This document shows, piece by piece, positions 24,644 to 35,244 of a stretch of DNA of 64,000 nucleotides; the stretch's first letter is position 1, and the number at the start of each line of letters is the position of its first letter. The notes under the pieces were generated by a model, which worked only from the letters and a program-made list of their open reading frames with translations, did not search any database and had not been told where the DNA came from. The DNA is from Acestrorhynchus altus. Lineage: Eukaryota; Chordata; Actinopteri; Characiformes; Acestrorhynchidae. The stretch lies in contig CM067510.1 in the NCBI GenBank assembly GCA_034509495.1, positions 27,875,186 through 27,939,185 on the forward strand, in the 5' to 3' direction. The position numbers and the translations under genes are program-made.

Positions 24644-27600
24644 TTTCAGGTGTGTGGTTCCTTCACAGCAAGGGCAGGTGTAAAGGCTCATGTGAAGATG
24701 CATCATGCTCACACTAATGTCATTGGTCTGGGAGACTCCAGCACATGGAAAGTGCCCTTTCTGCCCCGCAGTGTGTACCTGTTCATTGCCCCACTCGCCA
24801 TACCCATCATCACACCTGTTGTTGCCATGGGTGAGTGAGTGAGTGTCAAGGAGGTAGAGATGCTCAGGTTTGGTTTACATCTCTGAATAGAGAAACTATT
24901 GTACAGTTTGACAGATGTAGATGTACACAACGCAAGTCTCAGCGTATCTCAGAATTTTGCATTTTAGATGTTATTAGTCTACTGGTTTGAAAATTTTTCA
25001 TCTAAAACTGCCAGGTGAGCATCACATATAACCAGCAGCTGTTGTTGGACCTTGGTTCTGCCTGTATTAATACAGTTTCTAACCACCTGGAACTTCCTCT
25101 GGAAATCTCAAGCGTACCATGCACTGCTCAGCTGGTGAGCGACACTGCAGGCACAGAGACCACAAACCAAAGCAGGGTCAGTTTTGCTATCACTAAACCC
25201 ACACCAGAAGTCAGTTCCCAGCATGTTTCTCACCAATGTTCGATCTCTGGCTAACGTAATGGATGAACTTCGAATCTGGACAAAGATGAATCAGGGAATG
25301 TTTTGGTTGTGACGGAATCATGACTGAACAGTGGCATTCCCAACAGAGCGATGGAGCTAGATGGGCGCAGCATGTTCAGAGCACACAATGTGCCTGAGGA
25401 CTCCAATAAGAGCACTGTGTGTTTATGTCAACAAACTATGGTGTACAGACTCCACTGTAACTGGAAGTCAGTGGTCTTCCAACTTGGAGTATCTGATGAT
25501 CAAGTTACATCCCTTCTATTTACAGAGAGAGAACTCAGTTATTATCGTGACTGCTGTCTACACTCCTCCTGATACTGATGCTAAACTAGCTATGGAGGAG
25601 CTGAATGCAGCAGTCAATAAACAACAAACGGCACATCCAGGCAAACTTTTCATTGTTGCTGGGGATTTCAGTCATTCCAACCTGCAATCTGTGCTGCCAA
25701 AATTGTATCAGAATGTCTCCTGTCCAACAAGAGGAGACAAAACTTTAGATCATGTCTACACAAACATTACGGATGCATACAAGGCTGTCCCCTTCCCCCA
25801 CCTGGGACAGTGTGACCTCATCAAACGTGTGAAAACAAAAACAAGGACTGTTAAAGTATGGCCAGAGGGGGCCTTCCTCTCTCTCCACCATCAGTTTGGA
25901 AACACAGATTGGAATATGTTCTCCTCTTAAGCCAGCACAGACTCTCACACCATAGACTTGGACAGGTACACATCTGAAAATCTTTCCTAATCAGAAACCC
26001 TGGATGAATGTCGGAGTTCACCTGCTGCTGAAGGCACGCAACACCACTTTCAGATCTGGTGATCCCGAGCCTTACAGTTTAGCCAGGTCTAACCTGAAAA
26101 GGGGAATAAGGAAAGCCAAGCATGCTTACAAGCTATCTGTTGAGGAGTACTTCCACAACTCCATACTCACAGACTACATGCCTGACCACCACAACCAGCA
26201 ATGCCTCTCTTCCAGATGAGATTAATCAGTTCTATGTCCACGTCTCCAAAGATCTTTTTAGGGCAGTCAATACCTCCCATCTGGTAAAGAAGGTGTAGCA
26301 GTGTCTATACTTCCTGAGGAGATTAAGAAGAACCATCTGTCTCCACAGATCCTCACAAACATCTACTGCTGCACCATAGATAGGATACTTACAAACTGAA
26401 TGATAGTGGTACAGCAGCTAAACTGTGACTGACAGGAAGGCCCTGCAAAGGGTGGTGAAAACAGCACAACGCATCATTGGTGCACAGCTCCCTGCCATTG
26501 GAGACATTCACCATCAGCTCTGCAGACAGCATGATCAGGAACTCCTCTCACCCCAGACACACAGTTGAATTTCCTCCCATCTGGGAGGAGATATAGGATC
26601 ATCTGGGCCATAACCAGCCAGCTCAGGTCCAGCTTCTTCCCATACTGAATCACTCTGCTGAACTCCACACTCCACCTCGTGAAACTCGTGCTCATACTGC
26701 ACTCACCAGATTCAGCTATTATTATTCATTCATGCATAGAATCCTCTTATAGATACCATTCTTCAATTCACTTGTTCACTCATAACTACAGAATACTACA
26801 ATCTACAGTCTGTGATACAGTCTACCTATATTCCCTTTCTATATTTCTATTTCTATTACATATTTATATTTATAATAGTAGTACATATTGTTATTAGTGG
26901 TATATTTCTATAATCTGTGTGTGGTACGGTATATATATTTATACACACCTATATATTGTTTATACTGTGTATTTATATACACAGTTCTGCTATTTATTGC
27001 ACTTTTACACTGTTCAGTTTTTTTACACTGTTGAAATTATTTGCACTGCTGGTTAGATGCTAATTTCATGTGTTGTACTTAACAATGACAATAAAGTTGA
27101 ATCTTTCAATCTATCTACATTACCTATGGGGACAGAAGTATTTGAATACCTGCTCATTCACTGTTTCTTCTGAAATCAATGGTTTTAAAAAAGGTTTATC
27201 TTGCTTTATTTGGAGTAACGGTCTCTACTGTCCAGGGGGTTTCTGCTAGGTTTTGGTGGACCATTATTATGAAGATTTGTTGCATTCAACAACAAAACAA
27301 AGAGTTAGGGAGGACAGGATGTTGAATGGTCACCACCCCACCTCATCCCCAACTCCATAACAATAAATATATGCTGAGGGGCTTTATACCTCTTTAGCCA
27401 ACAGCTAGGAATGGTGCCAAATGTATGTTTATTGACTCCAGAGAGTCCTATTCTATTGGCAGTACTTCTCTAAAGGGAGTAGACAAGCTGTGTATGGCCA
27501 TTTGAGTGTATTATCAATGGTGCTGCGGAATCTAGTACCCATGCTTTTGTGCATGTGCATGTTTACATGTGTTTATATGTGTGTATGTTTGTGCATGTGT

Positions 27601-30600
27601 GTTGTAGGCCAGCTGAAGGGACAGCCTCTGTGGGCCATTGTGCGTACAGTGGTATGTGTGTGTGTGGGCGTATATTCTCAGTACATACTGCTGCGGTGTG
27701 TATCCGGGCTGGAGTGTGGTTCAGCATTGCTGGTGATGTTGCTGAGCAGAGCCATGTTCTCACTTCCGTACATCCATGTCAACATCTTCCAGGTAACACA
27801 CACACACGACTATACTTACATATACAAATAATACACAATCATTAAATCAAATACTTGATGTTAGAAAGGACTTTGGAGGAGCCTGTATTATTTAAACATC
27901 ATTAGTTTGGTTTGCTCTTGATTGCTGAAATGAGTGGGATCACCATGGCAAGATCCAAAGAGCTCTCTATAGCCTTCAGAAAGGAGGTTGTAGATGCAGG
28001 GATTTCAAAAAAGATCTTATAGAAAATTGAAGTCCACTTTTCCACTGCCCACAGTTTACAAGTACCAACATGGTCAGGTCAGACCATCCTAGCAAGGTCA
28101 ACCCAAGAGCAGACACATCACAGTTGATGTCTGATCTACAATCATAACGAGACCAAAAAAATGGAGTACAAGGAGAAAACCCTTGCGTTCAAAAAAGATC
28201 AGGGCAAAATTAAAGTTTGCCAGAGAACAGCTAGACAAAGAGCAGCACAAAAACCTCAAAGCAACTGTGAAGCATGGGGGAGAAAATATCAAGGCTGTTT
28301 TGTTGTAGCAGGAGCTGGAGAGCTCTCCATCATAAAATCTTCACTGAATCATAGGGAGCTTGAGGAAAATGTAAGAGCATCTATACAAAGATGGGGGAGC
28401 CAAAGGGAGAAATACCAGCATAGGGGCGTAGGGTGTTCTAATGTACATGTTGCGTTTATCATAATATCTACATTTAAAGCGTTATTTATATACACTGAGT
28501 TTCCAGTGTATCATGTAAGCATTCTGTAGAGGTGGTCCAGTTTGACAACAGTAACTTTGAAAGATTTCATTTGAAAAAGGAATGTAGTTTAATGCGGTTC
28601 ATGTTTTCCCAGTCCAAGTATATCTCTCTCCCTCTCGCTCCCTTTCTCTATACTCTTAAAGCAGCTTTGTTCTCTGCTGGCTCTCGGTGGTCAGGGTTAG
28701 AAGGTTAACCTTGGCTTTGGTTCACAGGGTTCATTGAGAAAGAACAATCCATGCATGATTTTTTTCCCAGCCTGAGACGTATTGTATTTTGTGCTGATCC
28801 TGCGTGGTATTTGTGTCGGTTTGTGCTGATAGGGTGAAGGGTATTTGTGTCAGTGTGGAGACTCTTTTGAAGCTGTGTGGAATGTAGGAAGACTCAGCCC
28901 TTCCCTTTCTGTATTTTTGAGCTTGTTTATATTTTGTACATGTGTACACATCTATAAAAGGCTGTTCTTTGTGCTTTGTGTGAGGGTTTGTGTCTGAGAC
29001 ACTGTCTGGCCTACAGTACAGCCCTAGTGTGTTTGGGCTTACTGAGCAGATTACTGGACATTCATGTTTAACAAACCTCCCTTACTTTCTCACTGTACTG
29101 TACTGAAATAATCAACTATAATAACTATAGACACATTCAAGCTGCGGAAAGTGTGAGTATGCAAACGTATGCAAATTATATGAGTATGATGGGTTCTAAA
29201 ACATCATGCAAACAAGCACAGACAGGGAAGAGTGGTGTAAGATGAGCCTTTTTAACTGGTCAGGAATGAAACTACTGCAGACTCAAAAGTGTCAGAATAC
29301 TAAGATTATACTCATTTGACCCACTGTGTTACGCACACACAGGAAGTAGACCTCCACATTTTACCCATCCACACACAGTGATAAAACACATACACACTAG
29401 TGAATTCACACACCAGGGGGCAGTGAGCACACATGCCTGGAGTGGTGGGCAGCCCTATCCTCAGCACCCAGGGAGCAGCTGCGCATCTTTACCACCAGCC
29501 ATTGGCCCTTTAGGAAGTTTAGGTTCCAGCTGCACAAGCTCATCCAGATAATATGCCTTTTATGTCTTTCAATGCAGGCTCTTAACTGTATGTTTGACAT
29601 AGACAAACTCAGTCAGCATTTTATTAGGAACACTGCACAAATACTGGTAGGCCCTACCTTAGCTCTCTAAACATATAGGAGGTAAGATGACTCACCAGTT
29701 GAATGAATTGAATGAGCCTCAGCCAGTAATTTGGGAAAATTGCTTAGTCCATCAAGCCACAGCTACACTTTCAACTCTTTCATGAAACCCATCACATGTT
29801 CTCACACCCTGTCTGATCATCACATCTAATAGAAACTGAGATTAAAGTGAGATTAAGTACTTTTGATGTGATTCCTGCCCCAAACATACTCAGGCATGCA
29901 GAAAATCTCCTTCTTCCTTTTACAAGTGAGCTAAAAAAGCAAAATGTGTGGGAAAAATATGTCCATTTAGACAGGTATACCTGTTGGTTCAGCTTACCAA
30001 CTGGCTCATCTTACCCCATTCTCCCCTTACATTACAGCAAGGGCGATAATGCAACAGTCATTCCCAGACTGGATATCCAGGAGTGTTGGGAGATCTACGA
30101 GGCCGTTAACATTTCAGCCAGTTTCTGTGAGGTACCAACATATTATTTATGAAGAAACCTCCTGTTATTCCATGAATAACAACATCCCCTCAACATGATG
30201 CTACCACCACCGTGCATTGTGATTCAGATTGTGTATTGTGGAGGAATGAGCAGTGTTTGTTATGCAAAGATCTCAATATTTGTTTCAACTTAACTCAACA
30301 CCTTTATCTCTTTAATTCTAGATCAGTCTCTGTGATGATTTCTTGTAAATTTATTAGGATCAACACCAGGTATTAAACAAACTGGTCACTGGTATTAAAC
30401 ATCAACAGCAGTGTAGTTACTGAAACTGTATCAGAAACACTCAGGATATAATTCATGTTATATGACATGAGCTTTTACTGTGGGCCGGCTTAAACCCAGT
30501 GCTTACAAGGCAGGGAACCAGCCTTATAACATTGCATTAGTTATTCTGGACAGGGTTGCAGCTGGTATGCTAAATCCATAAGAGTATGCAGGAGTGATTC

Positions 30601-32743
30601 TGAATGGCGTTTGTATCCAGCAGTCTAATGTAGTGCATAGCAATATTTTACTGCTGGCCAGGATTAATGATGGGTAACTAGCTAATAGCTAATGTTATAC
30701 AGTTTAGGTAGGTTCTTTTCATGAAATGACACACTTGTGATTATGTCATGAATAACAGCGACAACTTCTCCTGAAGAACACAGAGAAAGGAGGCAGTGCT
30801 AAAATCCTGTTGGTATTTTTCTTTAATGTGTTTTTGTTCTGTAATGTGTTTCTCCTGTTCAGCACATTGGGTTACCAATGTTCTCTCCCTCTCGGAGGCC
30901 CAAGCGTATCTACCAGATGACCCATGGCGTCCTTAACCTACCCAGGAACCCACTGCTGGACTGGACCTTCGGACACTCTCTCATCAACTGCCACGTAGAA
31001 CACCACCTGTTCCCCTCATTGTCTGACAACATGTGCCTAAAGGTGAACAGACACATAAACACACTGCTTAAAAGTCATGCCTTTTATGCCACACATATTT
31101 TTTACACTGCTTAAAGTCATGCCTTTGAATTATTTATTGAAATACACGCTCACAGTTAAATAATAAATAAATAGGTAGAATAGACTGCCCTATAGTAATA
31201 AATGTGTGTCCTATGCACTAGTACTGTATTGTGGATGTTAGAATTTCCCAGTTCCCAGTAGGGAATCTCAGGTGGAATGCCCCCATATGTCTGATTTCCT
31301 ACTTGGAAAGTCAAGAGAGACTCACCAATCCAGGATTCAGAATCAAAATTGGCTGTGTATGATTAAATCAGTCATACTGTCCAGCTTCAGTAGTACATCA
31401 GAACTATTATACAATTTAGCTCTTATGTGTGTATGAAAAAATGCCAAGTGCAAATTGTAAACCTGAGTTTTAATTTTGGCATGGATAACTTGTGTGCAGA
31501 CAAAATATCGCTCTCAAGATTATTTTTTTACAGTTGTCCTTGTTCCTCACCCTACAGCTTTGCTTTCTGAAGCAGACTGTTTGTATTAGGCAGTCAGTCA
31601 CAAACCTGGAAATATCAGCCTATAACATTTGCTGACAGAGATGAACCTGACCGCATCCACAAACTTTCAAAATCATTCCTTCCAAAACTTGAGCGCAATA
31701 ACTTCTCTCGAGCACGGAGAGGAGCCGCAGGAAGTGTGCATGGAAACTGTATATTTGAGAAGAAAAGAAATATTTGAGAGGGAAAGAATTAAGCTTGAGA
31801 GCAATATTTTGTTCAGTGCGTACATGAGTCCTCTTTCTGTGCTTGCAATGTTCACAGTTCCAAAATGTTAAAAGTCACAGGTTTATATTTTGCATCTGGT
31901 GTTTTTGCACCAACTACTTTTGGCATTGGTGTAGCAGCATAAAAAGTAGTTATGTGGTAATGTTGGTGTCATTTTATGTTGCTTTTTGTGCTGGTACCAG
32001 TGGATCAGACACAGTGCAGCTGGAGTTTTTAAACACTGTGTCCACTCACTGTCCAATCTATGACTCCTACCTTGGTGCTCCACCTTGTAGATGAAAAGTC
32101 AGAAACAGAAGCTTGTCTATTTCACAGGAGGCTGCCCATGGGATGCTGTTGGCTGGATTCTGTTTAGTGGACTGTTCTCAGTCCAGCAGTAACACTGAGG
32201 GGTTTAAAAGCACTGTTGTGACCGATCCTCTGATACCAGCACAACACACAATAACACACTACCACAATGTCAGTGTCATTATAGTGTTAAGAACTGCCCA
32301 CATAGAACTGCCTGCAAAGTGCTCCAGTATGTTAAGAGGAGCTGAAAAAATAAACAGTGAGTGTAGAGATAAGGAGGTGGTCATAATGTTATGGTTAATC
32401 AGTGTATTTAAACAGAAAGTTAAACTGAGACCTAAGTCTTATTTCAGTGCAGTCCTGCTCACTGTAACATAACATGAAAGAGCTCAAACCATCCTAATAC
32501 AGTTAAGAGGAAAGGGATGTAGAGCATATAGAACAAACTGACATTTTAGTCTAAAGATTTAGACTAAATCTACACTGTGATATGACTCTGTGTTTGGTCA
32601 AATGAGGCTTAACTTTTGGAATTGTTGGTCAGACCAGATTTCTTGATTTACTTTAAGGAGAGACTGATAAAATCGATAAACTAGGGGTGGGATAGAAACT
32701 GAATACTGGATATACTGGTTTTATTATGCTAATAGTGCAAATT

Positions 32744-32808
<65 letters not shown>

Positions 32809-32964
32809 CTTTAGGTGAAGCCAATAGTGTCTCAGTACCTTAAGGAAAAAATGTTGCCGTATCAGGAGGACAGTTACCTCTCCCGTCTGTGTTTGTTCTT
32901 TCATAAATACCAGGAGATGATGGTCTGGGCTCCACCCATCACTGAGCTGGTGGGGGTGCAGTGA
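18360..32964 (+). CDS. fads6: Fatty acid desaturase 6
   Basis: Membrane-bound, di-iron fatty acid desaturase family; the human protein's substrate is poorly defined. Exons: 18360-18546, 22775-22941, 24650-24830, 27608-27792, 30863-31042, 32815-32964. All introns are GT/AG and phases agree, giving 349 residues (human FADS6 is slightly longer at the N-terminus). Histidine boxes: HLASH at 95-99, HVKMHH at 132-137 and HVEHH at 284-288. Hydrophobic stretches near 50-60, 64-91, 108-117, 164-178 and 187-215 fit a multi-pass ER membrane protein. The end ITELVGVQ matches the family. Start: ATG at 18360 is followed by 40 charged residues before the conserved SSWWEKRG; an earlier in-frame ATG at 18282 lies before the GT repeat and is rejected. 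Introns 1 and 3 are swollen by repeats and mobile elements. Confidence 0.95.
18550..18587. repeat. (CA)n microsatellite at fads6 exon 1 donor
   Basis: CA tract starting about 4 nt downstream of the exon 1 / intron 1 border. Confidence 0.93.
18690..19170. mobile_element. Non-autonomous Tc1-like element, copy 2
   Basis: Same interior as 9661-10142: acccattgctgatacatgtg, ccatgtctaatgccaggcat, tctggaatgacggttctcca and cctcacagcaatgctccata. The right terminal repeat is not clear, so borders are approximate. Confidence 0.6.
19555..20347. repeat. Degenerate minisatellite, unit about 29 bp
   Basis: More than 20 diverged units of gaagttctaataacattaat followed by atccagaat, in fads6 intron 1. The LTR element is inserted at its right end; repeat-like sequence resumes at 22498 (attaaaattcagaaag). 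Confidence 0.85.
20348..20898 (-). repeat. 3' LTR
   Basis: 551 bp; runs from TGTCATGTCAG to GCACTTGACA on minus. Differs from the other LTR by small indels (it has an extra A-rich run at 20625-20641 and an extra aggaacacatttacaaacaa segment near 20510). Confidence 0.88.
20883..21656 (-). other. 257-codon open frame inside the LTR element
   Basis: Translation is a low-complexity Ser/Val/Pro/Gln string (repeats such as PVSVSPVSVSQ, QSPVPQVQFPVSS) with no recognised domain. The purine-rich, repetitive plus strand (many gggactgg, gacacagaag words) explains the lack of stops. It overlaps the 3' LTR start. I do not think it is a normal gene, but it is the only long frame of the element. Confidence 0.4.
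21969..22497 (-). repeat. 5' LTR
   Basis: 529 bp on minus from TGTCATGTGTAGG to CGTACTTGACA. Contains a TATA-like gtatttaag and, further on, an attaaa poly(A)-like signal. Confidence 0.88.
22530..22774. other. fads6 intron 1, right end
   Basis: No repeat family or exon recognised before the exon 2 acceptor. Confidence 0.5.
22775..22941 (+). CDS. fads6: fads6 exon 2 (histidine box 1)
   Basis: A 167-bp exon, AFLLLGCSQVVCFVLGLL through HGALSESAAWGQ to FFIE. Carries HLASH. Acceptor ctctcag, donor GTGAG. Confidence 0.95.
23098..23148. repeat. (TA)n microsatellite
   Basis: Perfect TA tract in fads6 intron 2. Confidence 0.95.
23700..23896 (-). mobile_element. tRNA-derived SINE copy 2
   Basis: Shares gagcagtgagcacccatgcc, ctcaaggccacttcagtcat and the inverted tRNA-like head (ccctcaccacctggccattc) with 772-1026. 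Confidence 0.7.
24588..24642. repeat. (GT)n microsatellite before fads6 exon 3
   Basis: About 27 GT units ending a few bases before the exon 3 acceptor. Confidence 0.95.
24650..24830 (+). CDS. fads6: fads6 exon 3 (histidine box 2)
   Basis: A 181-bp exon, VCGSFTARAGVKAHVKMHH then AHTNVIGLGDSSTWKVPFL to PVVAM. The acceptor (gtttcag) follows a GT repeat with only a few bases between, in place of a normal pyrimidine tract. Confidence 0.95.
25010..27115 (+). mobile_element. LINE with AP-endonuclease domain, internally deleted
   Basis: Broken plus frames give LLLDLGSACINTVSNHLELP (5' part), MELDGRSMFRAHNVPEDSN, then VIIVTAVYTPPDTDAKLAM, FIVAGDFSHSNLQSVLPK and LDHVYTNITDAYKAVP (endonuclease), NPWMN-type and FRSGDPEPYSLARSNLKRG near 26004-26130, then jumps at about 26215 to the extreme C-terminus (LPSGRRYRIIWAITSQLRSS, 26570-26640). 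The reverse transcriptase core is missing. The 3' end is an A/T-rich UTR ending tgacaataaagttgaatctt. Multiple stops; dead copy in fads6 intron 3. Confidence 0.85.
27365..27520. mobile_element. Fragment of the non-autonomous Tc1-like family
   Basis: Inverted copy of the 9661-10142 interior: gggctttatacctctttagc, cctattctattggcagtact. Confidence 0.55.
27608..27792 (+). CDS. fads6: fads6 exon 4
   Basis: A 185-bp exon, GQLKGQPLWAIVRTVV through SRAMFSLPYIHVNIFQ. Acceptor tgttgtag after an impure GT-rich stretch; donor GTAACACACA. Confidence 0.95.
27860..28410 (+). pseudogene. Decayed Tc1-type transposase, same family as 4960-5955
   Basis: Shares aggactttggaggagcctgt, atggtcaggtcagaccatcc, aactgtgaagcatgggggag and caggagctggagagctctcc with the copy in mat1a intron 4/5. 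Frameshifted and truncated, between fads6 exons 4 and 5. Confidence 0.65.
28411..29330. other. fads6 intron 4 middle
   Basis: No recognised repeat family or exon; includes GT-rich text around 28790-28990. Confidence 0.45.
29338..29485 (-). mobile_element. tRNA-derived SINE copy 3 (truncated)
   Basis: Keeps the body (cacacagtgataaaacacat, gtgaattcacacaccagggg, gtggtgggcagccctatcct) but lacks the tRNA-like head. Confidence 0.65.
30038..30131 (+). other. Exon-like segment in fads6 intron 4
   Basis: Bounded by a good acceptor (ccttacattacag) and donor (GTGAG followed by GTACCA) with no stop in one frame (GDNATVIPRLDIQECWEIYE). Length 94 bp would break the fads6 frame, and vertebrate FADS6 joins HVNIFQ directly to HIGLPMFS, so it is not a normal exon. 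Possibly a poison exon or chance. Confidence 0.25.
30368..30440. repeat. Isolated copy of the 61-bp minisatellite unit
   Basis: Carries ggtattaaacatcaacagca followed by gtgtagttactgaaactgta and tcagaaacac, almost identical to units at 14758-15690 about 15 kb away. Confidence 0.85.
30863..31042 (+). CDS. fads6: fads6 exon 5 (histidine box 3)
   Basis: A 180-bp, 60-codon exon from HIGLPMFSPSRRPKRIYQM to HHLFPSLSDNMCLK. Carries HVEHH. Acceptor tgttcag, donor GTGAAC. Confidence 0.95.
31043..31955. other. fads6 intron 5, left part
   Basis: No recognised repeat; a short open frame at 31629-31871 on plus has no familiar motif and overlaps an equally long frame on the other strand. Confidence 0.4.
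31960..32410. mobile_element. Dispersed palindromic repeat, copy D
   Basis: Left phrases gtgctggtaccagtggatca and gacacagtgcagctggagtt, right phrases tgataccagcacaacacaca and aaggaggtggtcataatgtt. Self-complementary like copy B. Confidence 0.75.
32743..32805. repeat. (CT)n microsatellite before fads6 exon 6
   Basis: About 31 CT units with one interruption; forms the pyrimidine tract of the exon 6 acceptor. Confidence 0.95.
32815..32964 (+). CDS. fads6: fads6 exon 6 (stop codon)
   Basis: Encodes VKPIVSQYLKEKMLPYQED through APPITELVGVQ and a TGA stop. The acceptor ctttag follows a CT repeat that serves as its pyrimidine tract. Confidence 0.95.
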   Translation: MKPIVSQYLKEKMLPYQEDSYLSRLCLFFHKYQEMMVWAPPITELVGVQ

Positions 32965-33281
32965 TGGGGTGAAGAACTATCTTTGTTATTTTGCTTTGAG
33001 AAGATTTGTTTTGTGTACAGCTTATGTAGACATTCAGACAGTGAGTCTAACACACACTGCAAGTGGTAGATATCACAGCTTCCTCATGGAGCTTCTAATA
33101 CATGTAGATGTGCAGCATCTTAGTGAGTGTTTGAGAAAGAGTGGGAAAGCTTGTGTGAGTGTGGGTATTCAGTGGTGTTTATCTCATGCTTGTAATCAGG
33201 AACTGTGTGTCAGACTAAATGATGCTGAACTGTGATCTCCAGAGGTGGGTAGTGGTCAGACCCCCCTGAAGTACTGCAGCC

Positions 33282-33581
33282 ATGCAAGACCTACACAACA
33301 CACCACAGCAGCATTACTTGGAAAAGTCCTTTATAGGTTTAGAAATTGTAAACCTAAAGGCAGATCACAACGGCTTAGCACATGTTTTCCAGTATTTTCT
33401 GCATTATCACCCTTGTTGCCTCAGCATTGTTGCTGGAAATCTTGTACATACCCAGCAGGACGGGCCTGGAGACATTTCATTGCTTTTAGAGACCATGTGG
33501 AGAGCACTGCTTAACGGGGCTCAGGTCTATGACTTCTGTGAGGAAATTTGGGCTGGATTCACAAAGGATCATTCTTCTTAA
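33282..33581 (+). other. 99-codon open frame in fads6 3' UTR
   Basis: Begins MQDLHNTPQQHYLEKSFIG and ends FTKDHSS, just before the AATAAA. I do not recognise it. A second overlapping frame of similar length exists in another phase, which argues for chance or for a decayed insertion. Confidence 0.25.
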
Positions 33582-33586
33582 ATAAA
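33581..33586 (+). promoter_or_regulatory. Candidate fads6 poly(A) signal
   Basis: AATAAA about 617 bp after the fads6 stop, with a second AATAAA at 33602. No other strong candidate was noted nearer. Confidence 0.5.
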
Positions 33587-33599
33587 TATTTTTAATTGT

Positions 33600-33896
33600 A
33601 AAATAAATTACTATTTATTTATTATAAAAAAACATAAATGTATATAATTATTATTTAGAATTTCTAATAAATAACATTTATTAGAATTTTGCTTTATTGT
33701 TTATCAGAATAATTATTTATTGTTCATTATTATTTGTAATAATAATAAAAAAAATACATTAGTAATGATCAGTTATATTTATAATTAATTAAAGTTTATA
33801 TAAGAAATTATTGTTCTTCTTATTTGATTTTTCTTCTTATATTTTCACTTAATAAAAACAATTAGCATTCTCAAAAAACCTTAAATCCTAAAACCC

Positions 33897-33933
<37 letters not shown>

Positions 33934-34950
33934 TTTAATTGCCAAAAATAATAAGAAAAGTTAGATTTATAAAAACACTTATTTTAAAATTGATGATGAA
34001 CTTTTTATCTCACCAACCTGCTTAAATCAGAACAATGAAATCTGATAAAAAAAATCTTAAATTAAATTAGCTCTTTCTTTGCCTCATTTGCATTATTTTA
34101 AGTGCAGTGGATGGAGTTACGCTGTTAAGAATTTAGGCTGGTTTATTCTGATGGAGAACAATAAAAAATTAAAAATTGAAGAAAACACATGATGTTCATT
34201 GCAATGGAGGTTGGAATTCAAGATGATTAATTTTAAAGCTGAATTACAGAATTATTGTCCAATTAAACAGGATTAAATTAGAGATTCATTTTACAGTACT
34301 CAGAGTCAACAGGAGGAAAATTCACTTCAAGCTCTTGTTTGCTGAAGAAGTTTGAACTCGGTTTTTCCTCTATTTAGCTTCCCTGCACAGATTTAAGAGA
34401 AGATATGATAATCCTTCATTAGTCCCACAGTAGAGAAATTAAAAGGGTTACAGCAGCAAAGGGATAGCAAGACACCCAGTTCAAATAATAGATTATTATT
34501 TGTAAAATATAATAATAGCACTGAGGAATATTATTACTATTACTATAATATTACTTTCAGATAATTAACTTTTTATTGCACAAGGGGAATTGAAAATAAC
34601 CATGAGAACTATTTTCTGAGATGGTTATTGTGCCATGAAAATTTCATACCATTACAACTCTACTTACAGATGGTGTAAATAATAAAAGAAAAAACAATTG
34701 TTATCTTAAGAAAGAACATTTTATGACAGTCTGTTTAGCTTAAAATAATTCATATGTCTTTTATTACGAAAAGCTTTTGTGAATCCAGGCCCTCATGTGC
34801 ACCACCTACTGGTCAAAAAGACACCCAATCAGAAGGCACTGAAGGTCGGCGTTCATCAAACATCCAGAGGATCTACAGTCTACCTGCCAGTGTGAACAGG
34901 ATTGTAGCATTTAATTGTATAGAAATTACATACTGCAGCCAAACAATATC
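33600..34950. other. Very A/T-rich intergenic DNA after fads6
   Basis: Includes an (AAT)n microsatellite at about 33897-33930. No exon or named element recognised. Confidence 0.6.
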
Positions 34951-34984
34951 TGTGTCTGCCATTTGGATACACAAATGCACCTGC

Positions 34985-35220
34985 AGTGTCATGCAAAAGT
35001 ATTCACCCCCTACCTCATGTTGTTTTTCCTGTTTTGTTGCATCACAACCTGAAATTTTTATGGTCACCTGATTTGCCCAGCATGCCATCCCCATTTTGAA
35101 GATGTTAAATATATTTATTGTAACAAAAACAATAATTAAGACCAAAGATTTAAAAAATCTTGTGCATGCGCAAGTGTTTACCCCTCTAAGTGACTGTGTA
35201 GAGCCACTGTTTGCTGCCTC
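34985..35220. mobile_element. Tc1-type end fragment
   Basis: Starts tgcaaaagtattcacccc and contains ttttgttgcatcacaacctg and gagccactgtttgctgcc, typical of one end of a teleost Tc1 element. No transposase frame remains. Confidence 0.55.
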
Positions 35221-35244
35221 CACATTGTCCCTATTACATTAACA

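Noticed and set aside
25361..25930. 189-codon plus frame as a host gene
   Set aside because: It is the AP-endonuclease domain of a LINE (TAVYTPPDTDAK, FIVAGDFSHSNL) with frame breaks on both sides.
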